From Pogostemon cablin (lineage: Eukaryota; Streptophyta; Magnoliopsida; Lamiales; Lamiaceae), in the NCBI GenBank assembly GCA_023678885.1, contig CM043006.1:7591948-7655947 (forward strand): DNA of 64,000 nucleotides. The letters run 5' to 3'. A model generated the notes under the pieces. It was not told where the DNA came from, did not search any database, and was given only the letters and a program-made list of their open reading frames with translations. The translations under genes and the position numbers were made by a program. Numbering within the stretch: position 1 is the first letter of the stretch; every line of letters begins with the position of its first letter. Shown here piece by piece: positions 34,075 to 46,600 of the stretch.

Positions 34075-36070
34075 CTACTCTTTTTTCAATACGAAGTTAA
34101 AATATTGTATCAATTTATATAAAAGGATACATTAATTCCCTGGAGGCATATTCAATAAATTGATTATATGAAAGATTAATATGCATTGTATGTAATATTA
34201 GGGATGTTTAAAAAATAAATATTAAATCATTGCAAACATAATAAAATCAAACTTACTTTAATATTTGTATTTTGATTCAGTAATTACTCTAAGTGTCACA
34301 CTTCTCGTTTTCATCCATCCCACAATAAATGTCACAAAAAAAAAAACTTAACATCAACTAAGCAACTTCAAAAGTTATCTTAAGTTTAAAAATATCACTC
34401 ACATCTAACACATATAACATACTTTATAATTTATTTATTACTTAAAAATACAAAAATACCCTTAAAACGTCAATAAAGACAACAATTATGGGATGGAGGA
34501 AGTATATATTATGGGCCCACTTCTTATAATAAAATTCCAAAATGCTACTACAAAATACATAATATATCATTATTTAAAATTAAAATGTGGAAACAAAATG
34601 ATAAAAGAATATTCAAAATTCACAAACATAGGATGGCACAAAGACAATATTTATTTATACGTAAAATAAAGGAAATAATATAATAGGATTTTAAATAAAA
34701 TTAAAATATTATTTATTTTCGATACTATTTTAATATGCATATGAAAAAACAATTATTCAATATTAATTTATATCATATCTATGAAAATATTATGTTGTGT
34801 CCAATATAATTTTCATGACTTGGAACATTTAAACTACACTTGAAACTATGTATAATTGACTTCACATTAAAAGATGTAATTAAAGAATTTAAAAGATTTG
34901 CCTTTACTATTATTTCATTCAATAATATTCTTTTATTCAAACATTATTGTATCATGGGATACTTGAAAACTATCTAGATGCATGGCATAGGATCAAATAG
35001 AAAAATGCTAATTTCACTTAACAGAAAATAAATGAACAAAACACATGTCCTATGTACTTTATAGGTAATAAGCAAATAACAATCACACATTATTATTTAT
35101 AAGATACATTAATAATGGTAAGGTATATGATTAACTTGAAGCAAATATTATTTATTTATTTAAACAATAAATCGATAACCATAAATTACATATTTAATTA
35201 AATATATGTAAAAAATCTATTAATTAATTATGTAAAATACCGTATCTTAATTTTGGAATAATTAAACTAACATTATTATTAGCACATAATTTGAATTAAT
35301 TAATTGGAATAATGACATTCATAAATTAAATGGTATAGATCATAATTACAATTAAATAAACATGTCAGCATAAATTTATTCTGGAGATGACATGTGAAAA
35401 GAATAGATCACTTATGTATCATAACTCTCAATCTAAAAATATTACACGCGGGATTCTTAGATATTTATTAAATTAAAAATTAATTGTATTAAAAAAATAG
35501 ATTGATGTGTTATTAAAATTTTTTTTAGTAAATCAATCTAAAATAATCATATAATTATACAATTATTTTAATAAAACATTTTACTGTATCTAAACTATTA
35601 ATATTAAGAGTGAAGCAAATCATTTGCAAATCTTAATTTAAATGTAATTAAAAAATGACTAATTCATTTCTAATCAGAGCAAATCTCGCTTTCCAAAATA
35701 ATTAGAGCAACTCTCCAATTTATCTTCAATATTATGTTGCCATGGTTTTTCATGAGCATCAACACTTGAATATATACGTATATATCTCTTATACATCTGC
35801 TGTCATTGTAAATGGAGACAGAGAATAACATATAACAACCTATAACGGATTCAGATCCTAGCAAATGAAAGCATGATCGCATATAAAAAAAAAATATCAT
35901 TTCAATTAGAAAACATAATACACAAAGAAACAGTAGATTCTTGTCTAATAACACGCTGGAAATGACGTTGAGATAGAAATTGCGCTCGATTAGTGTGACG
36001 TGTCATGCCCTCCATTTTGACAATATTTTTAACTTTCAGTATTAATGTGTAAGTAAGTATTTACAGTTTT
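34075..36070. other. AT-rich intergenic DNA
   Basis: No gene supported. A possible degenerate MITE spans about 34275-34503 ('catccatcccacaat' against 'atgggatggaggaag'). Open frames such as the one at 35954-35670 are chance frames in AT-rich DNA. Confidence 0.5.
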
Positions 36071-36074
36071 TGCG

Positions 36075-36565
36075 TTATTCAATTAAATTCTTGTCTGAAA
36101 GCTCAACCAAGATTGCAAAAGCTTCTTTCTCATCTATATCATGAAGCTCCATCCAATGCTCAACTTCATCCTCTCTAGAAGCTTAACTTAATGAGATTCT
36201 CCAAGAGGATGTCCTCGCGACAGCCAGTTCCTCGCGGACGTCCAAAGCATCTCTGATTGCCCCTTAAGTGACGATCCGATCACTTTAAAGCCAATGGAAG
36301 CCTTCCACATTCATCCACAACCTATACACACATAATCGGAAAAACGACAACAACAGTTGTTAAGATTCAACCACATATGGTGGTGTTGTTTCTTCTACCT
36401 ATTAAACTAAATCCTTATCAGTACGGAAGTTTGTCCAAAAGCTAAGTGACAGAACAGAGACAGAAGGTCTAATTCGTAAGAGCTGTCGACAATGGAGGGA
36501 GAAAGCTTCAATCTGGAAACCATTTTCAGTGGCTCTATTTGCGTCAGCGATGCATTGAAAGTTTG
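36075..36565 (-). pseudogene. ADR1-like NLR disease-resistance gene fragment
   Basis: On the minus strand, fragments in shifting frames match the NB-ARC domain of ADR1/RPW8-type helper NLRs. They are MVSRLKLSPSIVDSSYELDL and LFCHLAFGQTS (36530-36425), then VVDECGRLPLALK with the GLPLA motif (36322-36284), KVIGSSLKGQSEMLWTSARN (36287-36220), and HDIDEKEAFAILVELSDKNL (36150-36090). An intron seems retained between the first two blocks, with an acceptor AG just before GTTGTGGATG. Lesions seen are a 1-base loss after ALK, a TAA after GESH, and loss of the segment between KLLERM and the HDID block. P-loop and LRR parts are absent. An inactive relic; the intron argues against a processed copy. Confidence 0.65.
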
Positions 36566-38390
36566 AGTTCAAAAGGTAAAAACTGGTATATATTAAACAA
36601 ATAGCACACTACCCATAATCTCATTTCCAAACTAACCCATAATCTCATTTCAAAAAAGATTCTGTAGGAAAGCAATGTATAAGCCAGAAACACATTAAAA
36701 GTAGCATGCACAACATGTAAGACAACTTACCATAGAGCACAAAAGCTTGCAAGCACAAACCAAATTTGATTCTTATCAAGTCCTTGCAGTCCATTTTTAA
36801 GATTTAATCTATGTTTTAAAAAGGAAAACATATACGAAAATTTATGCATAAATGAAGACAGTGAATGACGGACTTTAAGAAATTTAAATTGGAAGAATTA
36901 TTTGTATATGGATGGAAAATGAACATACCCAAATCTTAAATGGAAGGAGGATGACAAAACCTGATCGAGATGGCGGCGAGATATATGCAACAGTCTCCTG
37001 ATTCGTCAAAAGGAGCAGATTGTCAAAGGGATAATGCAAATGAAAAAGCAAGCGCAATTAGGGACAGCATCACACAGGAATGCTTGCTTTGGAACCCTGT
37101 AGATAAAAACCCCTTAGATTTTTAATTATAAAAATATCCCAAAAATTTGAGAAAATACCATTTCAATCTTGGATTACTCTCATGCCAACATAGAAGTTAA
37201 AGCGGATCCAGACTCCAAATCTTTAGCCACCACGGCGCCAACGACTTCCTCAGAAGCCGGCTAATCGTTTTACAAAACTTCAAATTAAAAAATCACCAGA
37301 AAATTAAAATAATCAAAATTTAATACAATCACTAAAAAATAAAACCAATCGTTTAACGAACCCTCAAAATTAAAAAAACCACCAGAAAATCAAAATCATC
37401 AAAATTTGATACTACAAATAAAACCCTAACCTTTTATCGTTTGGAATTGGACAAAGAGGATGACGTAGAAGAAAAGAGACACTTAGATGAAGACGAACAC
37501 TGCCGCGTTTCAACCACGTTTTCTGATCTAGTCAATTTTAATTTTTTTTATTTAGAATCAAACCTAAATTTTGATTCTCAAACTGAAAATGAATAGGGTT
37601 TTGATGGTGGAGGAGCCTGCGGCTGAATTGGAGAAGGGAGTTAGAGAGTTTATAAATTTTGATTAGGAAAAGGGGAAATTTCTTATTAATATTTGCGTAT
37701 GAAACGTCCGTGTCCTTTAATTGAAGAAGGGAATAGAAGGGAAGCAATAGGAAAAGTTTAAAAGAATTTGGTGATGGACATCAGACGTAGATTAAGGAGG
37801 AGATGACACGTGGATGAAGGAAACTTTCGTTTAGTATATAAAAAATGTCGGTTTCCAAGTCGGTGACCTCATCGATTGTCATATTTGTACACACATTCTT
37901 AATGATACTAGTTTTTTAGACTTGAATTGCACGTCGCATTCACCTTAAATTTTGTTAATATGTTTTTTTTTTCTTTTTCTTTTTTTATTCTATTCTTCCA
38001 AAAATATTTTAATTTTCAACATAATAATGAATTATTTAAACAGATAATTCATTTATTAATTACATTCAAACTTTTTTATATAAAAATCAAAATTTCATCC
38101 AATCTTACCTAAACTTTATGTGTTTTTCATGGGTATGCTTTTAAAATGGGCAAGTACATGAAATGTTTTGGGAGATTTACTTCAGCGTTTTTTAAAGTCT
38201 TTTCATGTGCCTTAATAATTATCAAAACAAAGTCGAATTGGAAAGTATTTATTATTAATTCCCCGTGATACATTACCTTATATTTATGGGTACATTATAA
38301 AAGAGAGTAATATAAATATTAAAAGATTAAAAAATAAGTTGCACTAATCCAACGGAGGAAAGAGACGAATTGTAGGCAATTTTTTTTTAA
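36566..38390. other. Intergenic DNA, no gene recognised
   Basis: Mixed composition. Short runs around 36950-37080 and 37190-37270 are less AT-rich and could be further decayed exons of the NLR relic or another gene, but no protein match is visible. The 69-codon frame at 37747-37538 has no recognisable domain. Confidence 0.4.
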
Positions 38391-38735
38391 ACTGTTGCGT
38401 TTTTTTTATTTATTTAATTTTAGGGATATAATTGCAGTTTTACCCTTGTGGTTTAGGGTACAATTTATTCATAGGGTTTAGGGTATAATTGTAATTTGAC
38501 TCTTGTAGTTTAGATTATAATTTATCCCTAGGGTTTAGGGTTTAAGGTATAATTGTAATTTTACCCTTGTGGTTTATGATATAATTTATCCCTAGGATTT
38601 AGGGTTTATGGTATAATTATAATTTTACCCCTGTAATTTAGGGTATAATTTATCCATAAGGTTAAGGTTTAGGTTTTAGAGTATAATTGTAATTTTACCC
38701 TTGTGGTTTAGGGTATAATATTCATTTAAATAAAA
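38391..38735. repeat. Minisatellite with telomere-like TTTAGGG units
   Basis: About five copies of a 55-75 bp unit joining 'ggtataattgtaattttaccc', 'ttgtggtttagggtata' and 'atttatccctagggtttaggg'. TTTAGGG is the plant telomere heptamer, here scattered, not in a pure array. Confidence 0.8.
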
Positions 38736-40448
38736 TAAATTTAAAAATAAAATAAAAAATAACATTAATGAAGAAGTAGGAATTAATTAAAAATGATAAG
38801 AATAAAGGGTGTATCAATTCAATTGGTACACCCGGTTGTACCCTAGTCCCTCTCTTATTAGTAAATATAGGTAGAGAAAACAATCAAAGCAAAGACTTGC
38901 ACTTTGATACATGTAGCTATCGAGCTCATCTTGTGCTTTATCAGCATGCATCAAATTGGCCAAAAAGCAGTTATGTTTTAAAAATTGTGGAGGTACAATA
39001 TGTTTTAATTCATATTGAATTGTTTTAATTAATTCTGTGTTAATAAATTGTGGAAAAAAAATAGAAAAGGAAGCAAAGTTCACCTAATATAGTATTTCTG
39101 AATAAAACCAAGTAGCTAGCTGCAAGCCTGCCACATTGAATTACACATTACCCATATTTTGGACTATGGATTAAATAATTATTTCAGTTAATGGTTATTA
39201 TTCATGGTAACAACCGCAACAAAAATTGAAAAGTAAACAATCGAAAAGAAAAAAAAAATGCAGTAAACATGAAAATGCTCTTAATTAATTATGTAAGAAA
39301 AGAATTCCAAGCAAATTAATTGAAAGGTACAATAAAAACCTTTATAAATTAATATACTCGGGACCGAAGAATTTTATTAATTTAGAGAGATATTATATAA
39401 TCGATAAATTAATAATTTATTAATTTAAAGAGGTTATATATAAAAAATAATAATATATTTTTCATAACTTATTTATACATATTAAGAATTTATTGATTAT
39501 AATATATAATTTATATACTTTAAGGGATTCACAATTATATATTATTACTTGTAAAAATCAATTAAGTGAGCACAATATCTCATTGATTGTGCAATCATAA
39601 TATTTATCTATATTTTGTAGAAGTAGATCAATATAAAATATTAATCTATTTTATTTATTTTTAACTTGGCTGCTATCGAAAGATTTTAAGATGTGATTAA
39701 TGCATATATGAAGTTCAACAAATAGTAAATAATAGTGGATTCATATTTTACTAAATGATCTTAGAATGGAAGTTGATAATATATATATATATTTGAGATT
39801 TTTTAATAATTATTAATTTATAATTTGGTTGAGACTTTAAGTATTTTTAAAATTTTCTAAAAAAGTATTATCTTATTATTTAATTGATTGGTACCCAAAT
39901 TTGAACTGGTCCCAACTTGGGACCGGACAAAATATTAATTTTATCAAGATCATTAATTTATTGAGTATTAATTTTGGAAAAGAGGAAGAAAACAATATTG
40001 TTGAGATTTTTACCCGAACATGAGAATCAAAATCAGCATTTTAATAGCAATCAAAGGGCAAGTTGAAGAGGTAGCCAAATTCTGCACCTGTTGGGCTTAT
40101 TTAATTTCCTTTAATTAAAATAGGTGAAAGGTTACAATTTAATAAGAGAAATGAATAGACATGATTAAATAAGTATTAATTTATTAAAGATAAGGGTAAA
40201 ATTGATAATAATAAAATTGTAAAGGGACAAACTTGTCCAAAAATGTTTCTCATGTGCTCCACACTTTTAATATATTAAGGATTTTGATCTTTTTATGTAC
40301 CATTTGGACAATTTTGAAAAAAAAAAAACTTTAGGTGATGTGGTGGTAATAATTTTTGGCATGACTATTTTGACATTTTTATATATTGTTACTAAAATTT
40401 ATACATCATTACATATGAGTATTTTTGTCCACCAAACGCTAACAAACT
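38736..40448. other. AT-rich intergenic DNA
   Basis: No gene supported. An 89-codon frame (39083-38814, minus) is unassigned. Around 39337-39965 'ctcgggaccg' and 'cttgggaccgg' blocks with 'tttataaattaata' suggest the ends of a decayed small transposon, not resolved. Confidence 0.4.
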
Positions 40449-40976
40449 CCCTCATGTCTCATTTTAAATTTCGCAATTTTCGTTTTTGTTCGTCTCACGT
40501 TAAATTTTATCACTAAAAAAATATTATATCAATTCCTAATTTTAAAGTATATTTAAATTATAAATTTACCACTTATTCCTAGCATACACAACATACTTTA
40601 TAATATACTCCCTCCGTCCCCTTGAAAGGTATCCGTTGATTTTTTGCATGTGGATTAAGGAGTATAATAATTTAATGTATAGTAAGGTGAGAAAAATAAT
40701 ATTTTAATGTGTAGAGGATAGTTGTATTAGTGTTGAGTGTGGAGTCATGTGTAGTGGTTGTAGGTCACATCAATCCAAAAAGGAAAATGAATATTTTGTA
40801 ATGGGACGGACCGAAATAAAAAAATAGATACGTATCAAGGGGACGGAAGGAGTAATATTTATTACTTAATAATACTTAATTTATTACCCTAAAAAATTCA
40901 ATACTAAAATTTATTTTAAAAAAATAGATTTTCTTAAACTTCGCAACTAAAATAATGGTGAACTTGGAATGAAGGG
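40449..40976. mobile_element. MITE interrupted by a second MITE
   Basis: Outer ends 'ctccctcatgtctcatttt' (about 40449) and 'ggaatgaagggag' (about 40976), with inner 'atttcgcaattttc' against 'aacttcgcaact', form a degenerate Stowaway-like pair. A second complete MITE sits within it. Confidence 0.45.
40606..40854. mobile_element. Stowaway MITE
   Basis: TA-flanked (40606-40607, 40853-40854) with ends CTCCCTCCGTCCCC and GGGGACGGAAGGAG. 245 bp. Same family as 62214-62451, in the opposite orientation. Confidence 0.85.
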
Positions 40977-42277
40977 AGAACAACTTATTTATATTTCTTA
41001 AACTTATGCTTTAATCATACAAATTTTGATCCGAATAGGATTAACTGTAAAAAATTTTGAAGGTAAAAGAGACAAATGGAGAGCAGAAATAAAAGTATTG
41101 GGCCCTGGGGATATAAACATAAAATAAGTAGAATATATATAGGACAATGGCATAATAAATCATATATAGCGTAGTGTTCTATGGCATAATTTTTAATTTT
41201 TTTTTTAAATTTAAACTTTGAGTACTTATATATTCTTCAGCTTCACTTTTATTTACATTTTTCTTATTCATTTGTACTCTAAAATATTAATTCAAACACA
41301 AATTTACATTCAATTTATTTTAATTTTTTAAATTCATTATAATAATATTTTTAATTACTTTTTTACAAATAAAATTATCAACAGTAACATTAATTTTTAA
41401 TTTTGATTTATTTACCGTAAAATTTTAAATATAAAATATATTTTTCTAATTACATTTCGTACCCAGAAAAATATTCCTGGACCCCCGGTAAAACACAGAA
41501 GAAGATAAGGAAATACCAACAAACTTTAAAAGTGAAGAAAAGAAATTTGTCAGGTAGTAATAAATATGGGGAATATCATGCCCAAAATTAAAATGAATAC
41601 GCCTTTTCTGCCCACTCTTTAGTTACGTTCAATTTGCCCACTATAATGGTACACTTTGTATGTTTTCCCAATATTACCCTCATAGGAAGACCACTAAAAG
41701 TTACTTTTAAGAGCTAATATATAAAATTACCCAGAATGAAGAGTGAAAAATTAATTTTGTAGATCATTTAATTTAATTATTTTTATTAACTAATTGATAT
41801 TTTTTTAACTCTATTGCCTCTCACTGTATTTTATCAATTCTATTAAGGGGGTGGTACACCCCTGCCCCTACCCAACCTACCCATTTTCGGAGGCGGCTCC
41901 GATAGCTCCGGCGACGACGCGGCGGCGGTCGGCCTTCGGTGACCGGCGGCGGCTGCCACCGGTCGTCGGCAGAGGGGTGGCCGGCGGCGGCGGGGGGGGC
42001 GGCGGAGGCAGTGAGTGGGTGAGGGGTTTAGGGTTTAAGGATTTAGGGTATATTAGGGTTTAGTGTTAATGTTGGAGGGTAATAGTGTCCAAAAGTGTAT
42101 ATTTGATATAATTGATAATTTCAAAACAAAAGTGTCCGTATTAATTTTGAATTTTTTTAAAATTTGTTTAAAAAAACTTTTCTCCCAAAAGTTAATAGTA
42201 TTAAATAAAAATACAAAAAATTTAAATGACTTGTATTGTATTTTATTTATTTATTTGTCACCAACATGATAGCGAAG
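40977..42277. other. AT-rich DNA with a GC-rich island and telomere-like motifs
   Basis: Mostly AT-rich. 41870-42015 is a sharp GC-rich block of CGGCGG repeats ('gcggcggcgg', 'ggccggcggcggcgg'). It is followed by 'gggtttagggtttaagg' and 'tattagggtttag' (42021-42065). The 70-codon frame over it is low complexity and not convincing as a gene. Confidence 0.5.
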
Positions 42278-42494
42278 TACTCCATCCGTCCCGGTCAAAG
42301 TGTGTTATTTGCTTTTTGCACGTAAATTAAGAAGTATTATTATTTAATGTAAAGTGGATGGATGTATTAGAGAGATGTGATGGGTAGTTGTGGGCCATTG
42401 GTGGACCATTTTTACTAAAAAGGAAAAATGATGCAATTTGGACGGGACATCCATTATAGTAAAATTGTGTTATTTGGGCGGGACGGATGGAGTA
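42278..42494. mobile_element. Stowaway MITE
   Basis: TA on both sides, ends CTCCATCCGTCCC and GGGACGGATGGAG (42280-42492). 213 bp, non-coding. Confidence 0.85.
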
Positions 42495-43311
42495 ATAAAA
42501 TTATTATTATTTCCATTATATAAATAAATTTAATATCTTAATTACAATTCATATACTTTTACAGTGATTTTTGAATAACATTATTAATACAAGAGTAAAA
42601 GAAAACTAGCAATAATTTTAAGAAAAGAGTTGTTTGAGATCGTTTTATGTGAGGGTTTACGTGAGACGGATAAAAAATAATAAATATAATGAAAAGTGAT
42701 AGTGTTATTCATGAAAAATTTATAGTATAAATAAAAAGTAATATTTTATAGCGAAAGTACTAGATATTTTAAAAAGTGAAATAACAAGATTTACCCTAAT
42801 TTTAATTATTCTCTAAAAAGACATGAAATATTAAATATAAATTTTATTTTTGTATTTTTCATTTAATAATATATACAGTATACAGGGGTGTATATTAAGC
42901 ATAAATATATAAAAATATTTTATATCTTTTAATAAAACATTGAAATAAAATTTTTATAATCCACGTAACGCGGGCTATATACTAGTTAAAAATTTAAAAT
43001 GTAAGATTTCAAAGTATATAAACTAACTGTGAATTAATTTTAAAATTTTATAAATTAAAATAATCTTCATAATTATGAAAATAAATTATAGCATTTGTAT
43101 TAGTCATAGTAAATTAGTCATCCTAGCAAACAATTTTAATTGATTGAACTTCTCGTGAAATTTAAATAAATTTAGAGGATTAGTTAAAAAGTTTAAATTA
43201 ATCATGACAAAAATGATTTTTATACTGGAATTATATTGTTGTATCAATTAAATAAATATAAAAAATTTTGTAGGATTCGAATTTTATTAGTAATTCTCAA
43301 TAATTGCATGC
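42495..43311. other. AT-rich intergenic DNA
   Basis: No gene. 42625-42790 is a fragment of the inverted-repeat family at 32184-33404. A Helitron-like end lies at 42961-42985. Confidence 0.5.
42961..42985 (+). mobile_element. Helitron-like 3' terminus
   Basis: Imperfect hairpin CCACG-TAA-CGCGG, then GCTATATA and CTAG followed by T. The third such end in 11 kb. Confidence 0.45.
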
Positions 43312-43689
43312 TAATTTTATAGGGAGGCTATTTGCACCCAACTAAAGACGTAAATAACCTCATGAAATTAATCGATACAATAATTGACTACATGTACGCT
43401 TATTATAACCAAACAGTAATATGTTCGCTTAGTGAGGTCGAACAGTAATTAATAAACGTTTGCAAACAGAACAAATAAACCACCTATTTCTTTTCAACTG
43501 GAAGAGGAAGGCCTGAGGAAACAGAAAACGCGTAGCCAAATACGATTTCGTGCCTTTTGGAATAGAGTAAATCCATTCAAGAGAAAAGAGTTCAGAGTAA
43601 ATCCATTTGAGAGAAAAGAGTTCAGCTTAATTCAAGTAACATATGTATTATCATTTGTTGAAAGTTTATGAATTATTGTGCAGATCGCA

Positions 43690-46600
43690 TAAAATTACCT
43701 TCCAATTCATGCCTTCATTTCTCTTTCCGCGATATCAAAACTGCGACTCACAATTTCGATGACAATTTTCTCATCGGCAACGTGTATATAGGTGTCACGC
43801 CCCAAATTTACCAAGGAAAATTGGTATAGCATTTTGAAATAGAATATTAAATAGGGCATGACCAAAAAAAATTTATTTTTTTTTTACAAGTAGAAGGAGT
43901 TTGCAAACAAGGAGGAAGTGAAAATGGGCTTAGTCCTATAAATTTTCAGCAATCTAAAAAAACAAGTTAATTTGCAAAGTGAAAAGTTAGCAAATAAACA
44001 GCAAGTCCCACAAGTTTTTTTTTTTACAACTTTAGCAAATAATTTAAGCAAAGGGGTTTAGGTGAGGTTTAGATCCTTTAAGTTCTGCAAATTTTGCATT
44101 ATTTTAGAATATCAAATAAAGTATTTTGCAAAAACTTTATGAGTAAAGGGCTGAAAGTTTCTTCAAAAAAATAAAAAAAAAAAGAAATCCATGTCATGCA
44201 AACATACAGGACTTATCATTTAATAAACCAAAGTTTGTGCAGAATTATTTACAACATTCTGCAGGACTTTACAAGAAGGCCAGTAAGTTTTATTTCTACA
44301 CTTTCTGCAGAATTCTAGGGAAGGACAGTAAGTTTCTCTTTTATTACACTTTCTGCAAAATCTAAGGGAAAGACAATAAGTATTGATTCAATTCTGCAAA
44401 ATTTCAAAGAGGATAGTAAGTATTAATTCAATTCTGCAAAATTTCAAAGAGGACAGTAAGTATTAACTCTTCTGCAAACTTTTTAAAAGAGGACAGTAAA
44501 TTTTATTTTTTTCAATTTCATGACCACATACCCATGCAAACTCGTCAAAATTTTAATTAATAACCAATCAGGCTAAAATACGCTGCTACCCTATAAAAGC
44601 AAACAAACAGTTAATTTTGCAAAGAAAATAAATGTATATTTAACAAGGGCAGGTCCCATAAGTCTCTCTTTTTTTTTTTTTAGCAAAAGAATTTCCAAAG
44701 ATTTGTGCAGGTGGCAATTCAAGAGGGCAAATCCAATTAGAACACTCCTGTGCAAGACACGAACTCAGTATCTCCAGCCACACTGTGCTATACACCTACA
44801 CTACCCACTTACCAACACTCAACATGCAAAGAAATGAGTTAATATGGTATGCATAAGTGGTGTACTTAAAGGTACAAACCTATTATCAATCAACCCACCA
44901 ATTTAACCATATGTCTCGTCAAAGGTACAAGGAAAATTTTGCAGCTTAATGGAACCTCACCCTTCGCTGACAAAATCTACACCATCGGCACCAAAACAGT
45001 CTTCTTACTCTAATCGAATACATCAGACCCATACTTTAGCATGCATGTGATCAAACATACAGGAGAAAACTTAGTGGCAAATTCATAATTGGGTGCTTCC
45101 GTGCACAGTCACCAAATTATCCCACTAACCTGTTACTCACCACTTCAGACCATAATATTCAATAAGGTGCCATAAACCACAATCACATTAACCCACAATA
45201 TCAAGAGTTACACTAATAACTCCTGGCAAATCATCAAAACGTGATACCGAATCAAGTTTTATCCCAATAATATTAGTGAAGAAATTTTCAGAATACTCCA
45301 CCCAAAACAGAGGCACAGACAATGCAAATTATCATACTAAATGTTTAATAAAATTTTTGAATTAAAAACGAGTATGCAGCCTATGAACTGCAACTTATCA
45401 AAACGTTTATTTAGTCTCCTCGCCTACGACCCCCGCTCGTACGCTTTGCCACGCTCAACCTGCGATAAGAACATTTATCGAGGTGAGCAACCACACGCTC
45501 AGTGAAGATCTAAACATGCTTATATACATCAAATAATCCATATGCGAGAATTCAATTCACTTACAATGCAATCTTATCATGTCAAAATAAGGCACCTTTC
45601 GGCCCTTATCCGTGTAACTTTACGATATCGCGATTCGTTAGTAAGGCACTCCTTCACAGCCCTTACCCATGCTATAGTATGACACCATTACAGCCCATAC
45701 CCGTGCTATAGTATGGCACTTATGCAGCCCATACCCATGCCATATAATATTTCATAACATTCAAGTATGATCATCAACTCATAGTGACAACAATTACAAG
45801 TTTAATTCAATTACCACATACGAAATCACCTTAACACATATAAGAATGAAAGAATCCCCACCTTTTTACCGTGTGAGTCTAAGTCTCAATTATCAAACGT
45901 CTCGATCGGTGCTTCCTTCCAACCTATAATTAAAGGACCGATCATTACCCCCCACATAACCATACAACTATACGTTACTACACAAGGTATAATACGATAT
46001 TGAAATCCAACTAGGATGAGGGGTGGAAAAAATTTTACGATGGCAGAGGAGGAGAGAAGAGAAAGGGAGAAAAAAAAGAAAAGGAAAAAAAGAAGAAAAT
46101 AGAAAGAACGAGTGAGGAACTTCACCTTTCTCTCTTCGTCTGCGGCTGTGGAGTGAGTTCAATGTGTGTGTGGAGAATAAGGAAGATTGGAATTATATCC
46201 ACACAGCTGATCGCATCTCTTCTTAGGATTTAACAAACTTTCCTAAGATATAGGTTGATAAGGGGAAAAGATATTATCTTCCTTAATGGATAAGGAGATC
46301 ACATATATTTATTTCTTGGGGAGAAAGAAACTTATCTATTTTAATTTTGAGCTCACGGTTGATCAATGAATGGGCTGAGTTTGGATGTGGGCTTCAAAGA
46401 TTTGGGCCATGACAGAAAAATCGCAGGTGAAACTTACGGGGTATTACAATAGGACTCATCGACGGCGGCGCCACCACCGTCGCAATAAAAAGACTGGGCA
46501 GATCCTCAGCTCAAGGTGCCCGTGAATTCGTAACAGAAATCGAGACTTTGTCAAAGATAAGGCACCGTCACTTGGTATATCTCATCGGGTACTGCAATGA

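Noticed and set aside
38814..39083. 89-codon minus-strand frame as a host gene
   Set aside because: No recognisable domain, AT-rich context and no supporting signals.
41851..42063. Gly/Arg-rich 70-codon frame as a gene
   Set aside because: It is the translation of a CGG-rich low-complexity block.
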